This document shows, piece after piece, positions 45,793 through 57,120 of a stretch of DNA of 64,000 bases; the first letter of the stretch is position 1, and the number at the start of each line of letters is the position of its first letter. Both the position numbers and the translations under genes were made by a program. The notes beneath the pieces were generated by a model. The model had not been told where the DNA came from. It ran no database searches and saw nothing but the letters and a program-made list of their open reading frames with translations. The stretch is taken from assembly GCF_019393635.1 (NCBI RefSeq), contig NC_057862.1:266366441-266430440 (forward strand), in the 5' to 3' direction. This stretch comes from Dromiciops gliroides (Eukaryota; Chordata; Mammalia; Microbiotheria; Microbiotheriidae).

Positions 45793-46535
45793 TTTTGCAA
45801 TTACCACTATTAGGTCTTTTCCCCTAAGAGATCATAAAAAAGGGGAAAGGACCCACATGTACAAAAATATTTATAGCTGCTCTTTTTGTGGTGGCAAGGA
45901 ATTGGAAATTGAGGGGTTGCCCATCAGTTGGGGAATGGCTGAACAAATTATGGTATATGAGTGTAATGGAATACTATTGTGCTGTAAGAAACAATGAGCA
46001 GGCAGATTTCAGAGAAACCTGGCTATGCATGAACTGATGATGAGTGAGATGAGCAGAACCAGGAGAAAATTGTACACAGTATCATCAACATCATGTGTGG
46101 ATCAACTGTGATAGACTTGATTCTTCTCAGCAATACAACAGTACAAGATAGTTCCAAAGGACTCATGATGGATAATGGTCTCCAATTCAGGAAAAAAAAG
46201 AACTGTGGAATATGGATGCAGATTGAACCATACTATTTCTTTTGTTTTTGGTGCTGTTGTTTTTCTTTTTTGAGGTTTTTTCTTTTTGTTCTGATTCTTC
46301 TTTCACAGCAAGACTAATGCAGAAATATGTTTAATGTAATTGTACATTTATATATATATTTATATATATATAACCTATATATATATGTTGTACATTTATA
46401 TATATCTATATATATATAACCTATATCAGATGACTTGCTGTCTTGGGGAGGGGGGAGAGAGGGGAGGGAGGGAGAAAAATTTGAAACTAGAAATCTATTT
46501 CTACATGGAAAATAATAAAATACTTTTATAATTAA
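45793..46535 (+). mobile_element. L1 3' part: ORF2 C-terminus and 3' UTR
   Basis: Includes HMYKNIYSCSFCGGKELE and the EECNGILLCCKK-like end (to 45997), then the 3' UTR with an expanded TA array (46347-46425) and the GGGGAGGGGGGAGAGAGGGG tract. Probably the same insertion as the ORF1 part before the 116-bp patch. Confidence 0.82.
46347..46425. repeat. (TA)n-rich duplication in L1 3' UTR
   Basis: TTGTACATTTATATATAT occurs twice (46340 and 46388), each followed by a CCTATAT stretch: a local duplication of the 3' UTR segment. Confidence 0.8.
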
Positions 46536-48894
46536 AAAAAAAGAATGAGTGAATCAAAAAACCAACCATAGAAACAATCAATAACTTCATCCAAGAGAAT
46601 GACAATAATGAGACAACATACCAAAACTTATAGGATGCAGCCAAAGCAGATCTTGGGGATATTTTATATCTCTAAATACTTACATGAACAAAATAGAGAA
46701 AGAAGAGATCAATGAATTGGGCATACAAATTAAAAAGCTAGAAGAAGAACAAATTAAAAATCCCTAATTAAACATTAAATTAGAAATCCTGAAAATCAAA
46801 GGAGAGATTAATAAAATTGAAAATAAGAAAACTATAGAAATTATCAGTAAAACTAACAGCTGGTTTTATGAAAAAATCAATAAAAGAGATAAGCCTTTTG
46901 TTAATTTGATTTTTAATAAAGGAAGAAGAAAACCAAATTGCCAGTATCAAAAATGAAAGGGGTGAATTCACCTCCAGTGAAATGGAAATTGAAGCAATAA
47001 TTAGGAGCTATTTTACTCAACTGTATGACAATAAATTTGACAATCCAAATGAAATGGATGAATCTTTACAAAGATATAAACTTCCCAGATTAAGAAAAGG
47101 GGAAATAAAATCCTTAAATAAGCCCATTTTGGAAAAATAAATTAAACAAGCCTTCAATGAAGTCCCTAAGAAAAAATCTCCAGGGCCAGGTGGGTTTACA
47201 AATGAATTCTACAAAATACTTAAAGAGCAATTAATTCCAATACTATACAAATGATCTGGAAAAACAGGTAAAAGAGTTCTTCCAAATTCCTTTTATGACA
47301 CAAATATGGTGTTGATACCTAAACCAGGCAGACCCAAAACAGAGAAAGAAAATGATACTCTAATTTCCCTAATGAATATCGATGCAAAAATCTTAAATAA
47401 AACATTAGCAAGGAGATTACAGTAATTCATCACAAGGATGATGCACTATGACCAGGTGGGATTTATACCAGGAATGCAGGGCTGGTTCAGTATTAGGGAA
47501 ACTATCAACATAATCAACCACATCAATAACAAAACTAACCAAAATCATATGATTATCTCAATAGATGCAGAGAAAGCTTTTGACAAAATACAGCACTCAT
47601 TCCTATTAAAAGCACTAGAGAGCATAGGAATAAGTGGAGCTTTCCTTAAAATAATAAGCAGTATCTACCTAAAACCATCAGCAATGGGGATAAGTTCAAG
47701 GCTTTCCTAATAAGAGCAGGGGTGAAACAGGGATGTCCATTATCACTTCTATTATTCAATATTATACTAGAAATATTGGCTATAGCAATAAGAGAAGAAA
47801 AAGGAATTAAAGTAATTAGAATAGGCAATGAGGAAACAAAACTATCACTCTTTGCAGATGATACGATGGTATACTTAGAGAATCCTAGAGAATTAACAAA
47901 GTTGCAGGATATAAAATAAATTCACAAATCAGCAGCAAGAGATAGAAAGAAAAATTCCATTTAAAGTAACTATAAATACTAAATATCATAGATAAAATAC
48001 TAAATATAGATAAATACAATACTTGGGAGTCTACCTGCCAAGACAAACCCAGAACTCCATGAACACAATTACAGAACACTTTTCACACAAGTAAAATCAG
48101 GTCTAAATAATTGGAAAAATATCAGTTGCTCATGTATAGGCCAAGGTAATAAAATCAAAATGACAATTCTACTTAAATTAATTTACTTGTTCAGTGCCAT
48201 ACCAGTTAGACTACCTAAAATTTTTTAGAGCTAGAAAAAATAATTTTACAAAATTCATCTGGAAGAACAAAATGTCAAGAATATCAAGGGAATTAATGAC
48301 ACAAAATGCATAGGAAGGTGGACTGGCTGTACCAAAAAGTGGCAGTCATCAAAACTATTGGGTACTGGTTAAGAAATAGAGTAGTGGATCAATGGAATAG
48401 GTTAGCATAGGAGACACTGTAGTTTACTATAGTAATCTACTGCTTGACAAACCCAAAGACTCCAGCTGCTAGAATAAAAACTCACTATTTGACAAAAACT
48501 GCTGGGAAAACTGGAAGATAGTATGGCAGAAACTAGGCATAGGCCAACATCTTACACCATATACTAAATAAAATAATGTCAAAATGGATACATGATTTAG
48601 ACATAAATGGTGATGCCATAGATAAATTAGGAGAGGAAGGAATAGTTTACCTCTAAGATCTATGGAGAGGAGAATTTTAGACCAAGCAAGAGATAGAGAA
48701 TATTATGAAATGCAAAATGGATGATTTTGATTACATTAAATTAAAAAAGATTTTGTACATACAGAAGCAATGCAGTCAAAATTAGAAGGGAAGCAGAAAG
48801 CTGGGGAACAATTTTTACAGCCACCGTTTCTGTTAAAGGTCTCATTTCTAAACTATATAGGGAACTAAATCAAATTTACAAGAATCTAAGTCAT

Positions 48895-49162
48895 TCCCCA
48901 ATTGAGAAATGGTCAAAGGATATGAACAAGCAGTTTTCAAATGAAGAAATCACAGCTATCTATTGCCATATGAAAAAAATCTTCTAAATCCCTATTGATT
49001 GGATAAATGAAAATTAAAACAACTCTGAGGTACCACCTCACATCTATCAAATTGGGTAATATGACAAAAGAAGGAAAATAATAGGGGGCAGCTAGGTGCA
49101 TGGTGGATAAAGCACCAACCCTGGATTCAGGAGGACCTGAGTTCAAATCCAGCCTGAGATAC
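48895..49162 (+). repeat. Left arm of a 268-bp inverted repeat (L1+SINE)
   Basis: Spans L1 ORF2 sequence and the first part of the SINE at 49085. Reverse complement matches 51166-51434 with three mismatches seen by eye. Confidence 0.9.
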
Positions 49163-49208
49163 TTGACACTGTGTGACCCTAGGCAAGTCACTTAATCCTC
49201 ATTGCCCT

Positions 49209-49244
<36 letters not shown>
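49085..49244 (+). repeat. tRNA-derived SINE with (CA)n tail, with TSD
   Basis: Head GGGGCAGCTAGGTGCATGG (a diagnostic local change), truncated middle, then a CA tail (49212-49244) instead of poly-A. AGAAGGAAAATAA and AGAAGGAAAAAAATAA flank it. The same changed head recurs inverted at 51171-51244. Confidence 0.93.
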
Positions 49245-49246
<2 letters not shown>

Positions 49247-49944
49247 GAAGGAAAAAAATAAATGTTGGAGAAGCTGTGGGAAATTTGGAGCACTAATGCA
49301 TTGTTGGTGGAGTTGTGAACTGATCTAACTATTCTGGAGAGCAATTTGGAACTATGCCCAAAGGGCTATAAAACTGTGCATACCTTTTGACCCGGCAATA
49401 CCATTTTATTCCCAAAAGATCATAACAAAGGGAAAAGGACCCACATGTACAAAAATATTTATAGCTGCTCTTTTTGTTGTAGCAAAGAATTGGAAATTGA
49501 GGAAATCCCCATCAATTGGGGAATGGCTGAACTAGTTGTGGTATATGACTGTATTAGAATACTATTGTGCTGTAAGAATTGATGAGCAGGCAGATTTCAG
49601 AAAAACCTGGAAAAACTTAAGTGGACTGATACTGAGTGACATGAGCAGAACCAGGAGAACATTATGCACAGTAACATCAACAGTTTGTGATGATCAACTG
49701 TGATAGAAAACTTAGCTCTTCTCAGCAATGCAATGATCCAAGTTAATTCCAAAGAACTCATGATGGAAAATATTCTCCACATCCAAAAAAAAGAATTGTT
49801 GATTCTGAATGCAGATTGAACCATATTGTTTCTACTTCTTGGCTGTTTTTTTCTCTTTTATGAGGTTTTTCCCTTTTATTCTGATTGTTCTTTCACAACA
49901 TGACTAATGCAGAAATATCTTTAATGTGATTGTACATATATAAC

Positions 49945-50443
49945 TGTGTAATTTAAATTTCTAAATGTAGGTTCTAATCTGTCCCCCCAGTTGGGGGGGG
50001 GGACTGAATAAAATCACTGATAACCGAGTTTAGGTTTTTAAGGGTTTATTGAAAGAGTAAAAGAAAGAGAAAGATTGAGAACAGAGTTCCTATAACCTGA
50101 TGATCCCTAGCTTCCACTTCTGAAGTCCTCTGTCACCACCATGATGTCTTGAAGCCAAAAAGAGCGAGCCCCCTGCACAGGCTCAGCTTCCTCCTTCCTG
50201 TCCCCTCCCAGAAATGGGAGGCTCCTCAAGCCTATTGGTTGACTGGATCGGAAGGTGGTCAAAGTTTAAAGCCATCAGCTTCTGAGAACCATGCTTTCTT
50301 AAGTACTCTTAAATACCAGCCAGATGTGCTTACAATCTAGTTAACTAGGAGTCAATAATCCAGTCAGCCACCTTATCCAATTCAATCAGTTTAAATCTCC
50401 AGGTGGATCCCTGACTATCTGCTAAATCCATTATCTTAACACA
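49945..50443 (-). mobile_element. Solo LTR, family A copy 2 (499 bp), inserted in L1 3' UTR
   Basis: Begins TGTGTAATTT, ends AACACA, flanked by TAAC on both sides (49941-49944 and 50444-50447), a clean 4-bp duplication that restores the L1 3' UTR when removed. Minus-strand AATAAA corresponds to + strand GGGTTTATTGAAAG near 50043; CCAATAGG corresponds to CCTATTGG near 50232. Confidence 0.87.
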
Positions 50444-50515
50444 TAACCTATATCAGATTGCTTGTTGTCTTTGGGAGCAGGGAGGGAGGAGAAGGAGGGA
50501 TAAAAATTTGAAAAT
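50444..50515 (+). mobile_element. L1 3' UTR end after LTR insertion
   Basis: CTATATCAGATTGCTTG and the GGGAGCAGGGAGGGAGGAG tract, ending AAAATAAACATC; completes the L1 from 46536. Confidence 0.8.
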
Positions 50516-51085
50516 AAACATCTTCTCTGTCAGTATGATCTGGGGAGAGGTGTGGTCACTGCTCTCCTGATCTTTTCTTTGGTCCTTTTGCAGCCTGTGT
50601 TCTCTTGTAACTGAAATTGCTGTTAGTCCTCAGGGCCCCTGCTCCCTTTTGACTGAAAGTGCTCTTTTCTACCCTTGAACTGTTACTGAAAAGTAGGTAT
50701 GGCAATGTCATAGAACATTATCTCCTATGCCCAGTGCCCTAAAGTCTCTTTTTGAGCCCAATCTCTTTAACATTGCCAGGCTGAAGGAACCCACTGTTTC
50801 TGTTGCTGCTGCTGTGTTGTATAGCTGGTGTTGCTCTGGACTAGCACCCACTCCAGTATCACAGTTCTTTCCTTCAGACTTCCTAAGTTGTCTTACACTG
50901 GAAAAATGTCTCACCCTGAACTTTTTTTGACTCTATCATTCCAGAATTTGATTTGGGGTGTTATTTTATTTTATTTTGGGGGGTATTTTAAATTTGTTTG
51001 CAGTGGAAGATGGAAAGATTACAGTTGTGGTACTTTCTTTCCTCTGTCATCATTCACCCAGAAATCCTATTGATGTGTTATCTTT
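50516..51085 (-). mobile_element. L1 5' UTR fragment, antisense
   Basis: TTCCTAAGTTGTCTTACACT, GAAAAATGTCTCACCCTG and TTTGGGGTGTTATTT match the antisense L1 5' UTR at 63860-63960, showing it is the same part of the element. Confidence 0.7.
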
Positions 51086-51089
51086 ATCT

Positions 51090-51434
51090 TTTTCTTTTTT
51101 TAAATCATAAAAGTATTTATTATTTTCCAGTCATGTGTAAAGATAGTTTTCAACATTTGTTGTTTGTATCTCAGGCTGGATTTGAACTCAGGTCCTCCTG
51201 AATCCAGGGCTGGTGCTTTATCCACCATGCACCTAGCTGCCCCCTATTATTTTCCTTCTTTTGTCATATTACCCAATTTGATAGATGTGAGGTGGTACCT
51301 CAGAGTTGTTTTAATTTTCATTTATCCAATCAATAGGGATTTAGAAGACTTTTTTCGTATGGCAATAGATAGCTGTGATTTCTTCATTTGAAAACTGCTT
51401 GTTCATATCCTTTGACCATTTCTCAATTGGGGAA
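51090..51434 (-). mobile_element. Chimeric antisense L1-SINE-L1 3' end; right arm of inverted repeat
   Basis: Minus-strand order: L1 ORF2 sequence (51434-51245), SINE head to middle with the diagnostic GTGCATGG change (51244-51166), then directly the L1 3' UTR end (51165-51100) and A-rich tail. The L1 between SINE and 3' UTR is missing. 51166-51434 is the inverted match of 48895-49162. Confidence 0.85.
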
Positions 51435-52550
51435 AAAATAACAATAAAATAATCAAATCAAATCAATAACTTTAAAAGCAGTACAAACCAAAAGCAGAAA
51501 ACTGGGAAAGAATTTTTTCAAAAAGTATCTCTAATAAAAACCTCATTTATCAAATATATAGAGAACTGAGTCAAATTTATTTTTAAAAATGAAAGTCATT
51601 CCCCAATTGATAAATGGTCAAAGGCCATGAACAGGTTAAGAAATCAAAGCTATCTGTTGTCAAATGAAAAAATCCTCTAAATCACTATTGATCACATTAA
51701 AACAACTCTGAGGTATTATCTCACAACTATCAGAATAGCTAATATGTTTTTAAAAAATGAATGTTTGAGCAGATGTAGTAAAACTGGTGGAATTGTGCAG
51801 TTCATCTGGAGAGCAAATTGGAACTATGCCCAAAGGGCTACAAATCTGTGCATACCCTTTGATCCAACATTACCCCTGCTAGGTTTATATCCCAAAGACA
51901 TCCAAAAAAGGAGAAAAAGACCTATTTGTACAAAAAAAGAATTGGCAGCTACCTCTCAGAACATGTAAAATTGGGGAAATACTTCTTATTAAATATGTCA
52001 TTAAAATAAAAATAAAAATACACTTACTAAAAAAATTTATAGCAGTTCTTTTTGTGGTGGCAAAGAATTGGAAATTAAGGGTATGCCCATCAGTTGGGGA
52101 ATGGCTGAACAAGTTGTGGTGATTGTAATGGAATATTATGGTGCTATAAAAAATGACAAGCAAGATGACTTCAGAAAGGCCTGGAAAGGCTTATATGAAC
52201 TAATGTATAGTGAAGTGAGCAAAACCAAGAGAACATTGTACTCAGTGACAGCAATACTTTTCAATGAAGAATTGTGAATGATTTAACTATTCTCAGCAAT
52301 ACAGTGATTCAAGCCAATACCAAAGAGTGATGATGAAGCATACCTCCGAAGAAAGAACTGATATTCATTGAACTGAAGCATGCTATTTTTCACTTTCATT
52401 TTTTTCTTTTATTCATTTTCTTATACAAAATCACTAATGTGGTAATGTTTTATGTAATTGCACATGTATATCTGATTACTTACTGGCTCAGGAGGGAGAA
52501 GGGAGAGAATGAAGAAGGGATTCAAAACTTTAAATAAATTTTAAAAAGCA
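51435..52550 (+). mobile_element. Older L1, ORF2 C-terminus and 3' UTR
   Basis: From about 51480 the ORF2 C-terminal region is readable; the frame 51744-51968 has FIWRANWNYAQRATNLCIPF and LLGLYPKDIQKR, matching the L1 end. ISWGMAEQ is near 52090, then a short 3' UTR. More divergent than the neighbours. Confidence 0.75.
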
Positions 52551-52731
52551 GATATTATCATACATGATTATGGAAAACATTACCATATTTGTCATTTTGT
52601 ACAAGAAAACTTGACTAAAAGGAAAAAAAATGAAAGAAAGTGAGAAATAGCATGCTTCAGTCTGTTCCATAACTTTATTATTATTAAGGACTCTACATAG
52701 AGAGTTAACTATGCTGGGATAATCTCCAAAA
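52551..52731 (-). mobile_element. L1-type 3' UTR fragment, antisense
   Basis: GTCATTTTGTACAAGAAAAC and AATAGCATGCTTCAGTCT match the antisense L1 3' UTR at 62138-62210. Confidence 0.6.
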
Positions 52732-52790
<59 letters not shown>

Positions 52791-52834
52791 GAAGAAAGAA
52801 AGAAAGAAAGAAAGGAAGAAAGAAAGAAAGAAAT
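52732..52834. repeat. (GAAA)n microsatellite
   Basis: About 25 AAAG units with a few GGAA interruptions. Confidence 0.97.
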
Positions 52835-53036
52835 GAACATGTGAGAAAGAGATATGCACTGGGCGAAGAGAGAAGGGAGAGGAAGAATGGGGAAAATTAT
52901 CTTATGTAAAAAGTATATAGAAGGAAGAGGTTAAAACCTCTTTTTAACCTTTTTTTTAACCTTTTTTAAAAATAGAAGGCAAGTGGAAGGCAACAGTTAA
53001 ACCTCACTTTCATTGGAATTGATTCAAAGAGGGAAA

Positions 53037-53063
<27 letters not shown>
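53037..53063. repeat. (TG)n microsatellite
   Basis: About 13 TG units. Confidence 0.93.
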
Positions 53064-53067
<4 letters not shown>

Positions 53068-53089
53068 ACATCTTAACCAAAAGTTAATT

Positions 53090-53247
53090 TGTTTTTGTTT
53101 TTGTTTTTTTTAGTGAGGCAATTGGGGTTAAGTGACTTGCCTAGGGTCACACAGCTAGTAAGTGTTAAGTGTCTGAGGCCGGATTTGAACTCAGGTACTC
53201 CTGACTCCAGGGACAGTGCTCTATCCACTGTGCCACCTAGCTGCCCC
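53090..53247 (-). repeat. tRNA-derived SINE, full length with TSD
   Basis: T/G tail, reversed body ending CCACCTAGCTGCCCC. ACCAAAAGTTAATTT and ACCAAAGGTTAATTT flank it. Confidence 0.95.
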
Positions 53248-53991
53248 CACCAAAGGTTAATTTGGAGGGGAAGGGGATAAGAAAAAGAAGGGTGGTAGTG
53301 AAAGGGAGGGCAGATTAAGTGAGGCAGTCATCAGAGGCAAAGCAGACTTTTGAGAAGGGAAAGGGTAAAAAGAGAGAAGGACAAATAAAAGAAAATAGGA
53401 TATAGAGAAATACACAGTGACCATAACCATGGTTATTTATTTATTGGATGCAAAATACTGTATTATGGGGAGTAAAATGGAAGCAGGTAGTAGGTAGAAG
53501 AATGAATTAGAAATCAGAATCCAACAATACATTTTTTAAATAAGAAACACATTTGAAACAGAAAGACATACAGAAACTAAAAATAAGGGGCTAGAACAGA
53601 ATCTACTCTGCTTTACCTCTCTTTAAAAAGAGCAGAGAGGTAGCAATCATGATTTCAGACAAATCAAAAGCAAAAATAGACCTAATTAAACCAACAGCCA
53701 AATTCTTAAAGAAAAAGTTGAATGAATTATAGGAGGAATTTGAAAATAAAACTATACTGCTGGGATATCTCAATTTTTCCCTCTCATTTTCTTTTAGAAA
53801 AGTTATATATGATAGAAACTCTGAAAGAAATTGAATGGGAATTTTTAAAAAGTACTCAGCTCTACATGGCACATTCACAAAAACTGACCATGACTTGGGA
53901 CATAAGAACTTCATAAACAATTGCAGAAAAGAAGAAATATTAAATGTACCATTTTCAAATCATAATGCAGTTAAAATTTTATTCAATAAAG

Positions 53992-54245
53992 TGTTGTGGC
54001 AGCTCAGTGATGCTGTCAATGCTGGAGTCAGGAAGACTCATCTTGCTGAGTTCAAATCTGGCCTCAGACACTTACTACTTGTTTGACCATAAGCCTGTTA
54101 CTTAACCCTGTTGCCTCAATTTCCTCATTTGTAAAAGGAAACAGAGAAGGAAATGGCAAACCAAAAATGTAACTGCCAAGAAAACCCCAAATGAGGTCAG
54201 GAAGAGTTGGGCACATCTGAAAAATGACTGAACAACAACAAAAGT
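53992..54245 (+). repeat. RTE-tailed SINE
   Basis: tRNA-like head, B box GAGTTCAAATCT, then AGAAGGAAATGGCAAACC, GCCAAGAAAACCCCAAATGA and ACTGAACAACAACAA, the BovB/RTE-type 3' end. AAAGTGTT flanks it. Mobilised by a different LINE (RTE) than the poly-A SINEs. Confidence 0.85.
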
Positions 54246-54649
54246 GTTTTGTAAGTATAGATTAAAAATTAATTGAAAATTAAATAATCTAATACTAAAA
54301 AATGGGTTGGTTAAAGAACAAATCATAGAATCAATAATTTAATTAATGATAATCGCAACAATGGGACAATACATCTAAATTTTTGTCATATAGTCAAAAA
54401 AGTACTTTGGTGAAAAAATCTATCTTTAAATCAATAAAAGATAGACAGAGTAGATCAAAGAATTGGGAATGAAATTAAAATAGCTAGAAAGAGAACAAAT
54501 AAAAATTTTGAATTAAACACCAAGTACTTTGGTGCTGAAAATTAAAGGACTGAGAAAATTGAAAGTAAAAAAGACTGGTTATATGAAAAAAATGAAGTAG
54601 ATCGACAAATGGCTAATTTTATTTAGAAAGAAAAAAGAAATGAAAAGTA

Positions 54650-54775
54650 TGCACATGTATAATCTATATCTGATTGCTTATCACCTCAAGGAAAAGGGCG
54701 GGAAGGGAGGGAAGGAGGGATAGAATTTGGGACTCAAAACTAAAAATTAAAATGTTTATTATTTTTTAAAGTTGA
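54650..54775 (+). mobile_element. Short L1 3' end insert
   Basis: CATGTATAATCTATATCTGA, a G-rich AAAGGGCGGGAAGGGAGGG tract and TTTATTATTTTTTAAA: just the last about 120 bases of an L1, in the middle of ORF2 sequence. Confidence 0.65.
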
Positions 54776-55039
54776 AAAGAGTAAATGCACCACCAATGAA
54801 GAAGAAATTAAAGCAATTATTAATAGTTATGATATGTTAGTAAAATTAATCTCAGTGAAATTGGAAATCCTGAAAAATTAAAGGAGAGATTAATAAATTG
54901 AAAGCAAGAGAACCATTTATCTAATAAATAAACCCAGAAGATGGCTTTATGAAAAAAAAACAAAATAGATAAAAAACCACTGGTTAATCTCAAAAAATGG
55001 AAAGAAGAAAATCAAATTGCTAGTATCAAAAATGAAAGG

Positions 55040-55181
55040 GGTGGGTGCAGTTGGATAAAGCATCAGCCCTGGATTCAGGAGGACCTGAGTTCAAATCTGG
55101 CCTCAGACGCTTAACAATTACTAGCTGTGTGACCCTAGGCAAGTCACTCAATCCCAATTGCCTCACCAAAAAAAAAAAAAA
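55040..55181 (+). repeat. tRNA-derived SINE, altered head
   Basis: GTGCAGTTGGATAAAGCATC replaces the normal head; B box and tail CAATTGCCTCACC intact, then poly-A. Confidence 0.88.
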
Positions 55182-55760
55182 AGAAAAGAAATGCTAGATA
55201 TAGTAATAAGACAAGAAAAAGAAATTGAAGTAATAAAATAGGCAATGAGGAAATAAATGATCACTCTTTGAATAAGATATGATATACTTAAAGAACCATA
55301 AGGAATCAACTAAAAAGTTAGTTGAAACAATTAGCAAAATTGCAGGATATAAGAAAACTCACATAGGTCATTAACAAAAATAAAAAATTTCATGTAAAAT
55401 AACTGCAAACAATATAAACTGTAGACAAACCCAGAGACTATGTGAACACAATTACAAAACACTTTTCATGCAAATAAAGATAGATCTAAACAATTGAAGA
55501 AATATTAATTTCTTATGAGTAGGCTACTTTAAAGTAGACAACTTTGCCCAAATTAATTTGTTTATTCAGTCCCAAACAACCAAAGTATTAAGTTATATAT
55601 TAAATATATATTAAAATATTAAAATTATATATTAAAGTATAGATCTAGAAAAAATTAATAAAATTTATCTGAAAGAACAAAAGGTCATGCATATTAAGAG
55701 ATTCAAAGCAAAAATGTGAAGGAAGGTGGCCTATCAGTACTAGATATATCAAAAGTGATA

Positions 55761-56000
55761 TAGTAGATAACTATTACAGGAACCTTTGGACTCCAGAAAC
55801 CTAATGGTTGCTTGGTCACTTCATCTAGAGGTGCCTGCCAAAGGATCTACTTTCACTGGTTGTCACTCAGGTCTGGAATTGTCTCTACTTGATGAAATGT
55901 TTCTCATCTCTACTTCTTGGCTTCTCTAGCTTCCTTCAAGTCTCCACCAAAATCCTATCTTTTCTAAGAAGCCTCTCCCAGTCCTCCTTAATGTTTATTC
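55761..56000 (+). mobile_element. CR1/L2-clade LINE, ORF end and start of 3' UTR
   Basis: In broken frames reads like the LINE C-terminus (WLPLASFKS, KSYLF, EASPS), then CCTAATGTTTATTC-like 3' sequence. Confidence 0.45.
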
Positions 56001-56019
56001 CTTTCCTCTGAGATTTATT

Positions 56020-56066
56020 TACCCAATTTGCCACAGATAGATAAATAGATGATAGATAGACAAATT
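56020..56066. repeat. (GATA)n-like simple repeat
   Basis: AGATAGATAAATAGATGATAGATAGACA. Confidence 0.8.
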
Positions 56067-56384
56067 GGTCTGCTTAATTTAAACTTCATCATTATCTTCA
56101 TCAGGCCTACCCAGGATAAACTTATCACTACAAAACTTGTCGTTGTATAGATTGTTTCCTACTCATACCTTATCAATCTTCTCAGTTGTGGTTGCCTCTC
56201 TCATTGGAGGAATGTAGAAAAGAGAAAAAAATCCATCCTCCCACAGCCTCCTTTTATAGAGGGCTCAAAATTTCTTCATTTACCACAAACTGCTCTGCTT
56301 GATTTCAACTTCATCATCATTTTCATCATGCCTACAAGCCAGTATCCTCTGCTACTCCCCCTCCCCAACTTTTTCAGCTTCCTC

Positions 56385-56715
56385 GTGTATTGTCTTCCCC
56401 CCTATTAGACTGTGAGCTTCTTGAAGACTCTTTTTCTTATTTGTATCCCCAACAGTAACCTGGCACATTTGTTTAATAAATGTTTATCATACTGCATGTA
56501 ATATGATACACACATATACATATATGTGTGAATATATACACAGCATTATATACATATTCACATGTATACCTCTTGTTTATATAGAACTGTACACATTAGG
56601 TTATATTGTGAGCATCTTGAGGGCAGGAATTGCTTTTGCCTTTCTCTGTAACCACAGCACTTAGCACAGTGCCTGGTAAGTGCTTAATAAATGCTTATTA
56701 ACTTGGCTTGTTAAC
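56385..56715 (+). repeat. Two CR1/L2-type 3' tails with an AT/AC repeat between
   Basis: CTATTAGACTGTGAGCTTCT to AATAAATGTTTAT (56400-56487) and TTGTGAGCATCTTGAGGGC to AATAAATGCTTATTAACT (56605-56703), separated by CACATATACATATATG repeats. Confidence 0.6.
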
Positions 56716-56734
56716 TTGACTTAGGTCCCACTTC

Positions 56735-57120
56735 ACAACCAAGAAAGTGACAAAGATAATAAGAAATTACAATTGTTGGAGAAGCTGTAGGAAGACAGAG
56801 TAATGGTGCATTACTCTGTCTTCCTACAGCTTCTCCAACAATTGTAATTCACCTATCCATTCAGGAAGATAATTTGGAAATATACTCCCAAAGTTACTAA
56901 AATTGAACTTTCCATATCCCTTTCCATATCCATTTTTACCCCAAAGAGATAAAAGAAATTGGAAGAGGACTTAAAAATACACAAACATTTATATCAGCTA
57001 TTTTTTCTTTTATCAAAGAGCTGGAAACAAGGTGGGTACTCATGAATTTGGGAATCATTGAACAAATTATAATATGTGAATGTGAATCAAATATTATTAC
57101 GTTATAAGAATTCCAAATGG
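56735..57120 (+). mobile_element. Old L1 ORF2 C-terminal fragment
   Basis: GTTGGAGAAGCTGTAGG near 56775 and TTTTACCCCAAAGAGAT onward follow the L1 C-terminal order (compare 49262-49430). A palindrome replaces the segment between. Confidence 0.6.
56765..56849. repeat. Perfect palindrome, 41-bp arms and 3-bp loop
   Basis: Left arm 56765-56805, loop GTG 56806-56808, right arm 56809-56849. Every base pairs. The left arm is L1 sequence; the right arm replaces the expected L1 continuation. Confidence 0.95.

Larger units (their letters stand above)
46536..49944 (+). mobile_element. L1 LINE: ORF2 reverse transcriptase to 3' UTR
   Basis: Enters ORF2 near its endonuclease-RT linker. The RT is the best preserved in the window: the frame 47438-47710 holds [20 protein letters not shown] and [16 protein letters not shown], and 47722-47919 holds [20 protein letters not shown] and [14 protein letters not shown] with both catalytic aspartates. 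These frames are separated by a stop and a shift, and further breaks follow, so it is not active. ORF2 C-term near 49440-49600; 3' UTR interrupted at 49945 by an LTR. A SINE sits at 49085. Confidence 0.88.
52850..53991 (+). mobile_element. L1 fragment: inter-ORF and endonuclease
   Basis: G-rich inter-ORF sequence, then ORF2 start with GAAACACATTTGAAACAGA (reading ETHL) near 53546 and GCAATCATGATTTCAGACAA near 53643. Many breaks. Confidence 0.65.
54246..55760 (+). mobile_element. L1 ORF2 remnant with nested pieces
   Basis: Degraded ORF2 linker and RT, ending near 55760 in the region after FADD. It contains a small L1 3'-end insert (about 54650-54775) and a SINE (55040). Confidence 0.65.

Noticed and set aside
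47438..47919. Active L1 reverse transcriptase
   Set aside because: Both catalytic aspartates are present, but stops and frameshifts break ORF2 on both sides and there is no intact ORF1 in the element.
52530..52859. Minus-strand frame rich in FFLS repeats
   Set aside because: It is the translation of the (GAAA)n microsatellite.
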